From positions 1 to 9,526 of the forward strand of contig DXVG01000048.1 in the NCBI GenBank assembly GCA_019409045.1: a DNA stretch of 9,526 bases. Direction: 5' to 3'. The translations under genes were made by a program, and so were the position numbers. The notes beneath the pieces are model-generated. The model was not told the origin of the DNA. It saw only the letters and a program-made list of their open reading frames with translations, and ran no database searches. Shown here piece after piece: positions 1-6,419 of this stretch (position 1 is its first letter; each line of letters opens with the position of its first letter). Origin of the DNA: Clostridiales bacterium. GTDB lineage: Bacteria > Bacillota > Clostridia > Christensenellales > Aristaeellaceae.

Positions 1-42
1 CAAAAATCACTTCCGCTTGTTCTCTTTCGGAAGTGATTTTTG
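1..42 (-). terminator. Intrinsic terminator closing the late (lysis) operon, probably bidirectional
   Basis: A perfect 15-bp inverted repeat (CAAAAATCACTTCCG at 1-15, its complement at 28-42) encloses a 12-nt loop. Read on the minus strand, the stem ends in a run of five T. The plus strand has the same A-stem-T symmetry, so it could also stop transcription entering from the left. It lies about 60 nt past the holin stop codon and is the natural end of the minus-strand transcript. Confidence 0.85.
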
Positions 43-68
43 CGTTTGGGGCTTTATCAACGCTCTGA

Positions 69-91
69 GCAGGGGCCGTGTCGGCCCCTGC
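69..91 (-). other. GC-rich hairpin in the 3' UTR after the holin gene
   Basis: A 10-bp perfect stem (GCAGGGGCCG at 69-78 with its complement at 82-91) has a 3-nt loop and starts 10 nt after the holin stop codon. No T-run follows on either strand, so it is not a canonical terminator by itself. It may protect the 3' end of the mRNA or act as an auxiliary pause upstream of the terminator at 1-42. Confidence 0.55.
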
Positions 92-100
92 CTGTCGTTT

Positions 101-430
101 CTACTGTGTTTCGTCGGAATTGGCGGCGGTCTTTGACGTCTCGGCCGCGGCGAGGTTGAACGCCTCGGCCACGGCGGCCTCGATCGCCGCGCGGTCGGCG
201 GTGAAGCCGCGCTTTTCCAGCTCGGCGGCCACATAGTCCAGCTTTTCCGCCCCCTTGCCCGCGCCGTAGAGTTGTTCCGCGGCGTAGACGAGCGTCTTGG
301 TCGTCGCTGAGAGCAGCGCCTGCTGCTCTGCCGTGGTCCTGTTCCTGATCCACGGGATGAGCTTGTAGGTCACCAGCGCCGCAAGCAGCGCGATAACTGC
401 CTGTATGATGTCCGTAAGGTCGATGTTCAT
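101..430 (-). CDS. Phage holin, LLH family
   Basis: A 109-residue protein with one N-terminal transmembrane segment (about residues 8-28, rich in Ile/Leu/Val/Ala), followed by a basic residue cluster (WIRNRT) and a soluble, mostly helical tail. The motif AEQLYGAGKGAEKLDYV around residues 51-67 is typical of LLH-type holins (Phage_holin_6 family). Members form lesions in the cytoplasmic membrane that let the endolysin reach the wall. The ATG at 430 has an AAAGGAGG ribosome site about 9 nt upstream and overlaps the stop of the preceding small membrane protein (ATGA), implying coupled translation. It is the last gene of the lysis cassette, two genes after the endolysin. The family call rests on recognised motifs, and holin activity is inferred from family and context. 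Confidence 0.88.
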   Translation of the reverse strand: MNIDLTDIIQAVIALLAALVTYKLIPWIRNRTTAEQQALLSATTKTLVYAAEQLYGAGKGAEKLDYVAAELEKRGFTADRAAIEAAVAEAFNLAAAETSKTAANSDETQ

Positions 431-663
431 GCGTTCTGCCTCCTTTGTCTGTCGCCCTTCAAATCGCGGATGTCATGCTCGGCCTCCGTCATCCGGCCCT
501 CCAGCCGCAGCGTCCTCTCCACGAGGTGATTGTGCTTGGAGACCTTCTCCTCCAGTTCCCCGATGCGATAGATCGTCAGGTCCGTCTGCCGGTGCTGCGC
601 GATCAGCGACCCCGCCAGCGACACGCCGCCCGTGATCAGCGCGACCAGTACCGCCTCGCTCAT
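427..663 (-). CDS. Small XhlA-like membrane/coiled-coil protein of the lysis cassette
   Basis: A 78-residue protein with an N-terminal hydrophobic segment (about residues 4-22, ALITGGVSLAGSLIA), then a charged helix with heptad character (IGELEEKVSKHNHLVERT, then EGRMTEAEHDIRDLK). The helix-plus-single-TM layout and the KHNH element resemble the small XhlA/hemolysin-like proteins next to holins in Firmicutes phages. XhlA has its membrane anchor at the C-terminus, so this is similarity in context, not proven homology. I chose the ATG at 663 because GGGGGTG precedes it and the longer frame overlaps the endolysin. The 4-nt ATGA overlap with the holin start suggests the two products are made together, and it may be a holin partner or antiholin. 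Function is inferred. Confidence 0.7.
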   Translation of the reverse strand: MSEAVLVALITGGVSLAGSLIAQHRQTDLTIYRIGELEEKVSKHNHLVERTLRLEGRMTEAEHDIRDLKGDRQRRQNA

Positions 664-704
664 TGGTTTCACCCCCGTTGCCTTTGTCCCTGCGCGCGCG
701 TCCT

Positions 705-1739
705 CTATGCCAGCTTTGCGTACCGGTCGCTCACCCAGCCCGTGCCGTCGCCGATCTTGATGCACAGCCAGCCGTTGCGCGCCGTGGCGATGTGCGCATA
801 GGTCTGCCCTCTTTGGGCGACCGTCGTCCATCCATAGCCCGTATCCGGCCCCTTGCGCACATATACGCTCCCGCCGGTGATCTCCACCGTCGGCTCCTGC
901 GCGTCCTCCGGCTCCTCCGGGCTCTCCGGCTCGTCCGGCTCGTCCGTGGGCGGCTCGCCCTCCTGCGCCGACGCCGCCGCCATCAGCGCCGCGTGCGTCA
1001 ACGGCCCGTACTCGCCGTCCACTTCCAGCCCGGATACCGTGCGCTGGAACGCCTTCACTGCCGCCGCGGTCGCTGCGCCGTACTCTCCGTCCGCGCCGTA
1101 GCTGCCGACGTCAAAGCCCAGCTCGATGAGTATGAGCTGCAAGTCGCGCACGTCCGAGCCGGTCATCAACGGGGAGCGCAGTTTGATCAGCCGCGCGCCC
1201 AGCGTGCTGTCGCTCAGGTCCACCTCGCCCTCCTCATCGTCAAAAATCCAGCGCAGCGCCATAAAGTACCGCCGCCTGCTCGTCGCGCGGCTCTTGCAGT
1301 AGTCGCGCAGGTTCTTGCGGGTCGGCCCCGTGCCGCTGCCGTGCCCGTAGCACTCGTTGTCGCCGGTGTACATCTCCACATGCCCCACGTCCAGCGTGTG
1401 GCTGGTGTTGCCCTTGAAGTACAGGCAGTCCCCGGGCTTGAGCTTGCTCTCATCCGGGTAGTAGCCGTCCGTCTGGTCTACGATCAGCGCATTGCCGCGG
1501 TTCCTGACCTGCGCGTTGGTGTTCGAGCCGATGTCGATCCCCGCCGCCGCGCGGATCGCCGCGCGCACAGCGCTTGAGCAGTCCGAGTATCCCTTCTGCG
1601 TAGTGTTGCCCGGATCGTTGTCCGGCTTGCCGAAAAAATACACGCGGTTCCCGCCCTGCGTGTAGCTGTTCTTGCGCGCTCGGCTCTTCATAAGCTCCGC
1701 CGATCGGGCGCGCATCGCGCCCGCATCCGTCTTTGACAT
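705..1739 (-). CDS. Endolysin: NlpC/P60-type cysteine peptidase + peptidoglycan-binding + SH3b
   Basis: A 344-residue modular lysin. Residues ~15-165 form an NlpC/P60-like cysteine peptidase: the candidate nucleophile is Cys54 in GYSDCSSAVRAA and the candidate His is His120 in DVGHVEMYTG, with His133 (YGHGSG) a possible third member. Residues ~188-254 are a PG_binding_1 domain (DVRDLQLILIELGF, then DGEYGAATAAAVKAFQ and DGEYGPLTHAAL). An acidic Pro/Glu linker (~259-284) leads to a C-terminal SH3b domain (~286-344, GSVYVRKGPDTGYGW to GWVSDRYAKL). There is no signal peptide, so release through the holin is expected. The ATG at 1739 is favoured by AGGAGG 9 nt upstream. It likely cleaves peptide bonds in peptidoglycan stems. 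The exact bond is not readable from the sequence. Confidence 0.9.
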   Translation of the reverse strand: MSKTDAGAMRARSAELMKSRARKNSYTQGGNRVYFFGKPDNDPGNTTQKGYSDCSSAVRAAIRAAAGIDIGSNTNAQVRNRGNALIVDQTDGYYPDESKLKPGDCLYFKGNTSHTLDVGHVEMYTGDNECYGHGSGTGPTRKNLRDYCKSRATSRRRYFMALRWIFDDEEGEVDLSDSTLGARLIKLRSPLMTGSDVRDLQLILIELGFDVGSYGADGEYGAATAAAVKAFQRTVSGLEVDGEYGPLTHAALMAAASAQEGEPPTDEPDEPESPEEPEDAQEPTVEITGGSVYVRKGPDTGYGWTTVAQRGQTYAHIATARNGWLCIKIGDGTGWVSDRYAKLA

Positions 1740-1826
1740 ATCGCTTCCTCCTGTTTTTCCTGGGCCCGCCCATGCGGCCCCCTGCTTCCTATGCGCCGCG
1801 CGCATTCTTTGCCCCGCTCGGGTGCA

Positions 1827-3002
1827 TCACGCCTTGGTGTACATCAGCCGCACATACGCCGTGCCCGCGCCGTTGGCCCCGACGGCGACCTGATTGTTGG
1901 CGCGGCGCAGCAGCACCTTGAAGGTCTTGGAGCCGTCGCACCCCAGATGCACGGTTACGTTGTCGTTGAAGGCATAGAACGACGCTCCCGCGTCCACCCA
2001 TACCGTGTCCATCCCCGAAAAGCTGAAGGAGCGCGTCAGGTCGGACGTCCCGCTCTTGGACAGCACCAGCGTCCGGGCGTAGATCGCCTTTCCGTCGACC
2101 CACTTCCCGCCGGTGCTCACCTCCTCCTGCGTGTACACGTTCACGCCCTCGATGCCCTCGTAGAAGCGCGCCGGATAGCTGCTCTCAAACAGCGGCGCGG
2201 CCTGCGTGCCAGTCGAATACTGCCCCACCGCAAAACCGTAGCCGCTCCCGCACAGATGGATATTGGCGTGCGACTTGCTCACCGTCGTGCGCGCTACGCC
2301 CGTGTCGTACCCGTCGGTGAACTCCGCCTGAATCTCGTAGGCTATACCGGCGGAAAACGTGCCCGGAAGTGTTACCGTCGCGCCCGTCGAGGAGAGCGCG
2401 CTTGCAACCGATACGCTTGCCACGTTTTCGTTCGCAAACACGTCGCCCCCCGCTTCCCGCCAGCGCAGCTTCAGGGAAAGCCCCGCGTCCCCGCTATCCG
2501 CGCCCTCCGCCAGCGAGCACTGCACCGTCGCCTTGAGCTGTGTGCTGTCCTCCGAGGGCGTGCGCGTCACTGTGAGCGCGGTCACGGTCGGGCGATACCG
2601 CATATCCAGCACCGGGATACCTGTCGATGCGCTGGGGTATACATCGAAAATCGGTCCGGAGCCGGGGTCATATATTGCCCTGAGAAAGACCTTTGGCGTG
2701 CATACATGCGCGCCGTTGAGCCCCGGGTCGGGAATCGGAAGCGTAAATGCAAAGGTCGCCGTCTTGTTTGCCTGTATATCGCGGTTGGATGCCTGCACAT
2801 ACGTCAAGAAATACGGATAGTTAATGCCCGCGACCGGATCGCCGGGGAGCTCGTCGCCATTATATAAGTAGCACGCCGAAACTGTGATCGGTACGGTGCC
2901 GTCATTTTTTACGGTAACGGACATCTCGATCGTTTCCCCCACCGCAATGCTGCCTTGCGGTCTTGTTACGGTGCAGTTTGTTATAATCGCAGATAACGCC
3001 AC
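1827..3002 (-). CDS. Receptor-binding / tail fiber protein (phage minor structural protein)
   Basis: A 391-residue, beta-rich protein. I set the start at GTG 3002 because AAAGGAGAGG lies just upstream, in the 17-nt gap after the Tal stop. The open frame continuing upstream is only a shadow of Tal. Residues ~17-110 look like an Ig-fold/CARDB-like module (GSIAVGETIEMSVTVKNDGT). Residues ~137-245 are a second beta module similar to DUF859-type phage structural proteins. Around 246-310 are GYGFAVGQYS and TGGKWVDGKAIYARTL, the latter a frequent lead-in to C-terminal fiber heads. The last ~80 residues form that head and end in YVRLMYTKA. Position between Tal and endolysin fits a receptor-binding protein on the tail tip. 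The ligand is unknown. The first third of the gene looks less GC-rich than its neighbours, consistent with module exchange. Confidence 0.75.
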   Translation of the reverse strand: MALSAIITNCTVTRPQGSIAVGETIEMSVTVKNDGTVPITVSACYLYNGDELPGDPVAGINYPYFLTYVQASNRDIQANKTATFAFTLPIPDPGLNGAHVCTPKVFLRAIYDPGSGPIFDVYPSASTGIPVLDMRYRPTVTALTVTRTPSEDSTQLKATVQCSLAEGADSGDAGLSLKLRWREAGGDVFANENVASVSVASALSSTGATVTLPGTFSAGIAYEIQAEFTDGYDTGVARTTVSKSHANIHLCGSGYGFAVGQYSTGTQAAPLFESSYPARFYEGIEGVNVYTQEEVSTGGKWVDGKAIYARTLVLSKSGTSDLTRSFSFSGMDTVWVDAGASFYAFNDNVTVHLGCDGSKTFKVLLRRANNQVAVGANGAGTAYVRLMYTKA

Positions 3003-3019
3003 GATTTTTCCTCTCCTTT

Positions 3020-6000
3020 CTAAATCACAAACGCCAGCCCGCCGTCCGCGCTTTTGCGGATGGTGTAGTTGCCCAGTTGCAGATAGTCGCGCACGCGCGC
3101 CGCCTGCGTCCACAGCTCGTTGTAGGCGAACGACGCGATCGTCACGCCGTCCTGCCGTATGTCCAGCGAATCCTCGTCCAGAAACAGTGTGTAGCGCGGG
3201 TTCTGCGACGCGCGCAGCGTGACCCCCTGCGCGTCCACGCACACGCCGAACTCCAGCGTCTGCACACGCCCCTCCAGCTCCATCGCCTCCGTGATCACCG
3301 CATCGATCCGCCCCGCCTGCTGGGTCACGGCGCTCTGCGCGCTGCTGGCCGCGCTCTGTGCGCTGTCGGCCGTGCTCTGTGCGGCGCTGGCCGCGCTCTG
3401 TGCGCTGTTGGCTGTGCTCTGCGCGGTGTTGGCCGCACTCTGCGCGCTGTTGGCCGCACCCTGCGCCGCCTCCGCCGCGCTCTGCGCGCTCTCTACCGCC
3501 GCGGTGCTTGCCTTGCCCGCCAGGTCGCTTGCGTACTGCGCGCTCTCGCGCACGGTGGAGACGATCGCCGTGGGCGTGATCTTCTGCTCCGCGCTGCTCA
3601 CCCGCGTGGTCAGCGCCGCGATGTCCTGCGCGTTCTCCTCCGCCGCCGTCTGCGCACTGCCGGCTGCGCTCTGCGCGGCGCTGGCCGCGCTCTGTGCATC
3701 CTGCGCCTCGCCCGCGATGAGCTGTATCTGGCTGTTGCTCGATATGTCCAGCGCCTCGCCGAACCCCGCCGCGATGTGGCTGGTGGTGATGCTCCCCGCC
3801 TTGATCTTCGACGCGTCCACGCTCTCCGCCGCCAGCTCCGCCGTGGTGATCGCGCCCGCGGCGATCTCGTTGGCCGTGATGCTCTTGGCGGCGATCTTGT
3901 CCGCCGTCACCGAGCGCGCTACAAGCACCGAGCCGGAGATGGCGCTCTGGTATTCTTCCTGCGAAAGCTGCTCCGACGTCAGCCCCTCGTCCGTCGCGTT
4001 GATGGCCACGAACAGGCCGTCCGGCCCCTTGAGCAGCAGCCTGTCCACCGAAAGCGTCCCCGCGTTGATCACGTCCGCGTTGAGCGATACGATCTTCGCG
4101 TCCGTGATCGAGCCGTCCGCGATCTGCGCCGTGCCCACCGCGCCCGTGGCGATCAGCGCCGTGGTGATCGCCCCCAGCGCGATCTTCGCCGTGTCGATCG
4201 CCGCGTTTTCGATCTTGGCGTTGGTGATGCTCCCGTCCGTGATCTGCGCCCCGTCGATCACCGCCTCCCCGATCTTTGCCTGCGCGATCTGCGCCATGGC
4301 CGATGTGAGGTTCGCGATCTGCGCCCAGTCGATGTCCGCGTCCACGAGGTGCGCCTTGGAGATCTCCGCCACGTCCGCGGCCAGCGTATTGATACTTGCC
4401 CAGTCGATGTTCGCATTTTCGATGTTCGCCGTGGTGAGCTGCGCCAGCGCGATCTGCGCGATGCCCGCGTACAGTTCGTCCGTGGTCACGCTTCCGGAAA
4501 CGATCTCGGCGATGTACGCCTTCAGCGCGGTTATGCTGTTGGCCGAGAGCTGCTCCACCGCCGCGGTGTTTATGTGCGCGTACTGCACCGCCAGGTCGCG
4601 AAGCTGCGCCGAGCCGATTGCGCCGTTTGCGATCTTCACGGTCTTGACGCTCTGGTTGGAGAGCTGATGGCCGTACACCGTGGCCTTGAGGTCTTTGATC
4701 TCCCCGAGGGTCACGCCCTCGTACCTGCGCCCCAGCGCGTCCCACTTGTAGCCCGTCACCCGCACCGCCGCGTCGATGCCCGCGCCTTTGGCGACGACGC
4801 GCACCGTGTCGTAGAGGTGTACCGCCTGCAGATCGGCATACCGCCTGTACTCCTCCGTCTCTCCCAGCGCGACGAAGTCCACGTCCAGCCCCACGGTGGG
4901 CAAATCTACGCCGTTTTCGGCAAAGTCCGCCTCGGCAAGCTCCCGCAATTTCGCGCGCGCCTGCGAAGCGTTGCCGATGCCCTCCTGCCCCACCTTTACG
5001 TCGTACTCCACCGCCTGGGCGCAGATCACGGGGTAGTCGTTTATGCGCGGGCTGTCGATGTAGATCGTGCCATCCAGCAAGAGCGGCTTGCCGTCCGATG
5101 TCTGGCCCACGGGGATGATGCGGGTGACGACGCTGTCCGCATCCGTGGTCAGCGTCGCGCCCAGCAGGTTCTTGCCGTGGCGGATGGTCACGCCGGTCTC
5201 CCGCGCGAGGTCGGGGAGCAGCCAGAGGTCGAAATTGTCGCGCAGAAGCCGCGCGCCCGTCTGCGCGAGCACGCCGTCGTCCGGGTCCAGCAGGCACTCC
5301 ACAAGCCCCCGGCGCGTGTAGTCGCCCGTCACGCTGCCCACGGCCTGACAATGCACATCCATGCCGTGCGGGTTGAGCGCGCGCCCGAAGAGCTGCCCGA
5401 CCACTGTGTTTGCGGCGACGCCCTCGGGCTTGTACTCGTCCTTGACGACGTTGCCGAGCAGGTCGTAGAAGATGTGCCGTGCGGTGACGCGCACTTCGCG
5501 CTCGGCGGCGTCGCGCTCGACGGAGACGATCCTGAACAGCTGCGCGCGGGACTGGGCGGGGTAGATCACGCGCTCGGGCGCGGGCGCGTCGCCCTGTATG
5601 GTCTCGGTCTCGTCGCGCACCCAGGTGAGGTACTCCATGGACATGTAGCCCGACGCGCCGTTCGTGCGCACGATGACCTTGCCCCAGCCGTTTGCCTGCG
5701 AGAGCACCACCACCTCCGTGCCGGGGCGGTACTTGGAGAGTATCCTGGTGGATGTGGACGGCCCCTGCCGCAGGTGCAGGTTGGCGCCGGTGTTGGTGCG
5801 CACCCTGTAGATGCGACGGGTGACGACGGTGGGCTCGGCGGGTATCTCGCCGTCGTTTTCCACGGCCAGGGGCGTCTCGCGCACCGGCGCGGGGGCCTTG
5901 ACGATGCAGCCCACGCCGATGTTCAGCCACTTGCCCGCCTCGTCCATGGGATGCGCCATGCTGAGCTCGTACAGCCCGCCCGCCTGCTCCTCGATGGTGA

Positions 6001-6073
6001 CCTCATACGGCGCCAGCGCCCCAAGGCCCAGCGTGGAAAAGTCCGTAGCGTCCGGCGCATAGATGGTGATCAT
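3020..6073 (-). CDS. Tail-associated lysin/tail spike scaffold (Tal) with inserted SH3b domain and repeat-built C-terminal stalk
   Basis: A 1017-residue tail-tip protein. Residues 1-60 and ~165-460 together resemble the Prophage_tail (gp44/Tal-like endopeptidase) hub that caps the tail tube. An SH3b-like domain (~88-152, TGANLHLRQGPSTSTRILSK to GASGYMSMEYLTWV) interrupts it and could bind cell wall. Residues ~472-770 carry many short repeats of the form GAIT-TAxIAxGSIT-xAKI, suggesting a beta-helical or trimeric stalk. Residues ~791-812 and ~859-917 are AQSAAxS heptads, predicted coiled coil. A C-terminal domain (~930-1017) ends at FVI. ATG 6073 is chosen because GGAGGGAGG precedes it, and the longer frame runs into a terminator hairpin. 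No catalytic residues for wall hydrolysis could be assigned, so a lysin activity is inferred from the family only. Confidence 0.85.
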   Translation of the reverse strand: MITIYAPDATDFSTLGLGALAPYEVTIEEQAGGLYELSMAHPMDEAGKWLNIGVGCIVKAPAPVRETPLAVENDGEIPAEPTVVTRRIYRVRTNTGANLHLRQGPSTSTRILSKYRPGTEVVVLSQANGWGKVIVRTNGASGYMSMEYLTWVRDETETIQGDAPAPERVIYPAQSRAQLFRIVSVERDAAEREVRVTARHIFYDLLGNVVKDEYKPEGVAANTVVGQLFGRALNPHGMDVHCQAVGSVTGDYTRRGLVECLLDPDDGVLAQTGARLLRDNFDLWLLPDLARETGVTIRHGKNLLGATLTTDADSVVTRIIPVGQTSDGKPLLLDGTIYIDSPRINDYPVICAQAVEYDVKVGQEGIGNASQARAKLRELAEADFAENGVDLPTVGLDVDFVALGETEEYRRYADLQAVHLYDTVRVVAKGAGIDAAVRVTGYKWDALGRRYEGVTLGEIKDLKATVYGHQLSNQSVKTVKIANGAIGSAQLRDLAVQYAHINTAAVEQLSANSITALKAYIAEIVSGSVTTDELYAGIAQIALAQLTTANIENANIDWASINTLAADVAEISKAHLVDADIDWAQIANLTSAMAQIAQAKIGEAVIDGAQITDGSITNAKIENAAIDTAKIALGAITTALIATGAVGTAQIADGSITDAKIVSLNADVINAGTLSVDRLLLKGPDGLFVAINATDEGLTSEQLSQEEYQSAISGSVLVARSVTADKIAAKSITANEIAAGAITTAELAAESVDASKIKAGSITTSHIAAGFGEALDISSNSQIQLIAGEAQDAQSAASAAQSAAGSAQTAAEENAQDIAALTTRVSSAEQKITPTAIVSTVRESAQYASDLAGKASTAAVESAQSAAEAAQGAANSAQSAANTAQSTANSAQSAASAAQSTADSAQSAASSAQSAVTQQAGRIDAVITEAMELEGRVQTLEFGVCVDAQGVTLRASQNPRYTLFLDEDSLDIRQDGVTIASFAYNELWTQAARVRDYLQLGNYTIRKSADGGLAFVI
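3323..3499 (-). repeat. In-frame 21-bp tandem repeats encoding AQSAAxS heptads in Tal
   Basis: About eight consecutive 7-residue units (AQSAAEA, AQGAANS, AQSAANT, AQSTANS, AQSAASA and variants) are encoded by near-identical 21-bp DNA units, seen on the plus strand as recurring GCGCTCTG/GTGCTCTG cores. Three more units occur at about residues 791-811 (nt ~3641-3703). They form an alanine/serine-rich coiled-coil stalk. Such repeats can gain or lose units by replication slippage without breaking the frame. Confidence 0.85.
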
Positions 6074-6100
6074 GGGGTTTTCCTCCCTCCTTCGGACATA

Positions 6101-6133
6101 CAAAAAACCGCGAGGCGCATTTCGCGCCCGCGG
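6101..6133 (-). terminator. Intrinsic terminator at the end of toxin module 1 (just upstream of tal)
   Basis: Read on the minus strand: a GC-rich 10-bp stem with a single bulge (arms 6124-6133 and 6108-6118, loop ATTTC on the plus strand), followed directly by six T (6107-6102). This is a textbook Rho-independent terminator for the toxin 1 transcript. It also lies in the path of late tail-operon transcription, only 29 nt ahead of the tal start codon. Confidence 0.85.
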
Positions 6134-6135
6134 CG

Positions 6136-6164
6136 TTGACTTTCGCGGCCTTTCGTGTTATAAT
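6136..6164 (+). promoter_or_regulatory. Promoter of antisense (antitoxin) RNA 1
   Basis: TTGACT (6136-6141), a 17-bp spacer and TATAAT (6159-6164) form a near-consensus housekeeping promoter on the plus strand, against the direction of every gene here. The expected start is about 6171. No plausible protein gene follows, so it most likely drives a noncoding RNA. A copy with three differences over about 56 nt is at 6483-6511. Confidence 0.88.
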
Positions 6165-6170
6165 GACGGC

Positions 6171-6262
6171 AGGAAGGGATGACGCTTGTGGTTGAGCCTC
6201 TCCCTCCGTTATGGGGAAAGCCGCTTCCAGTTCGCGCTGGATGGCGGCTTTGTCTTACTTAT
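6171..6262 (+). ncRNA. Predicted antisense RNA 1 (type I antitoxin), about 90 nt
   Basis: Starts about 7 nt after the -10 box and is expected to end at a hairpin whose arms are 6217-6224 (AAAGCCGC) and 6244-6251, with an inner TCCAG/CTGGA stem and TTCGCG loop. A T-rich stretch (TTTGTCTTACTT) follows. It is fully complementary to the 3' UTR and last codons of the toxin 1 mRNA. This 3'-overlap layout is that of txpA/RatA and bsrG/SR4, where the antisense RNA blocks translation and/or triggers RNase III decay. Both ends are predictions from promoter and hairpin positions. No similarity to antisense RNA 2 is seen after the first ~16 nt. Confidence 0.7.
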
Positions 6263-6341
6263 CCTTCTTGCAAAAGCTCAAAACAGCGAATACAAGCATG
6301 ATAATCATAATGAGCGTGGACAACATTTCGTAGTCTGTCAT
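6255..6341 (-). CDS. Small hydrophobic type I toxin 1 (TxpA/BsrG/holin-like toxin type), 28 aa
   Basis: A 28-residue peptide: polar start MTDYEML, a single membrane-spanning core (about residues 8-23, rich in Ile/Met/Leu/Val) and a basic end KKDK. The MTxYExL start with one TM helix and Lys tail is characteristic of Firmicutes type I toxins and 'putative holin-like toxin' peptides, which insert into the membrane. The start is fixed by AAAGGAGGTGATC (6357-6345), an uninterrupted 13-nt complement of the usual 16S rRNA 3' end. It has its own promoter, an SD-masking hairpin, a terminator and an opposing antisense promoter. It is a diverged duplicate of the ORF at 6607-6681. Toxicity is inferred. 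The alternative is a small accessory holin. Confidence 0.8.
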   Translation of the reverse strand: MTDYEMLSTLIMIIMLVFAVLSFCKKDK

Positions 6342-6344
6342 TAT

Positions 6345-6368
6345 GATCACCTCCTTTGTAGGAGGCGA
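6345..6368 (-). promoter_or_regulatory. Extended Shine-Dalgarno of toxin 1, sequestered in a hairpin
   Basis: On the minus strand, TCGCCTCCT (6368-6360), loop ACAA (6359-6356) and AGGAGGTGA (6355-6347) form a 9-bp stem with one G-U pair that buries the very strong ribosome site. This would keep a nascent or full-length toxin mRNA poorly translated until refolded. Module 2 keeps the stem with compensating bases. Confidence 0.75.
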
Positions 6369-6394
6369 GAAGCCAAGCGCCATCTGTTTTCTTC

Positions 6395-6418
6395 CTGCCG
6401 GGGGCGATGCCCCGGCAG
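6395..6418 (-). promoter_or_regulatory. Palindrome over the toxin 1 transcription start
   Basis: A 9-bp inverted repeat (CTGCCGGGG at 6395-6403, complement at 6410-6418) with a 6-nt centre begins one base after the -10 box and spans the expected start (~6413). It could be an operator. Its downstream part could also give a 5'-terminal GGGG/CCCC stem in the mRNA. The same element sits at the same distance in module 2. Confidence 0.6.
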
Positions 6419-6419
6419 C

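Noticed and set aside
1740..1826. A small gene or promoter between the fiber and endolysin genes
   Set aside because: The 87-nt gap shows only the endolysin ribosome site and a weak GC-rich stem. No convincing -35/-10 pair or ORF with an SD was seen.
3323..3500. CRISPR-like repeat array
   Set aside because: The units are contiguous 21-bp codon repeats with no spacers, in frame with the AQSAAxS heptads of Tal.
3219..4667. 482-codon Ala/Ser/Cys-rich plus-strand frame
   Set aside because: It is another antisense shadow of the Tal repeats. Its apparent repeats come from the codons of the true protein.
3003..5930. Upstream extension of the fiber gene into a 1367-codon frame
   Set aside because: Above 3002 the frame runs in a shifted phase through Tal and yields Arg/Gly/His-rich low-complexity sequence. 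A GTG with a strong SD at 3002 gives a well-formed 391-residue protein.
3077..6139. 1020-codon open frame on the plus strand antisense to tal
   Set aside because: It mirrors the real Tal frame. GC-rich, repeat-built sequence leaves antisense frames free of stops. The product is Arg/His/Leu-rich with no domain, and it has no ribosome site.
6395..6418. Terminator for antisense RNA 1 on the plus strand
   Set aside because: The palindrome is followed by CATTATATC. The nearest T-run is about 18 nt further on, so it does not fit an intrinsic terminator. The hairpin at 6217-6251 is a better end.
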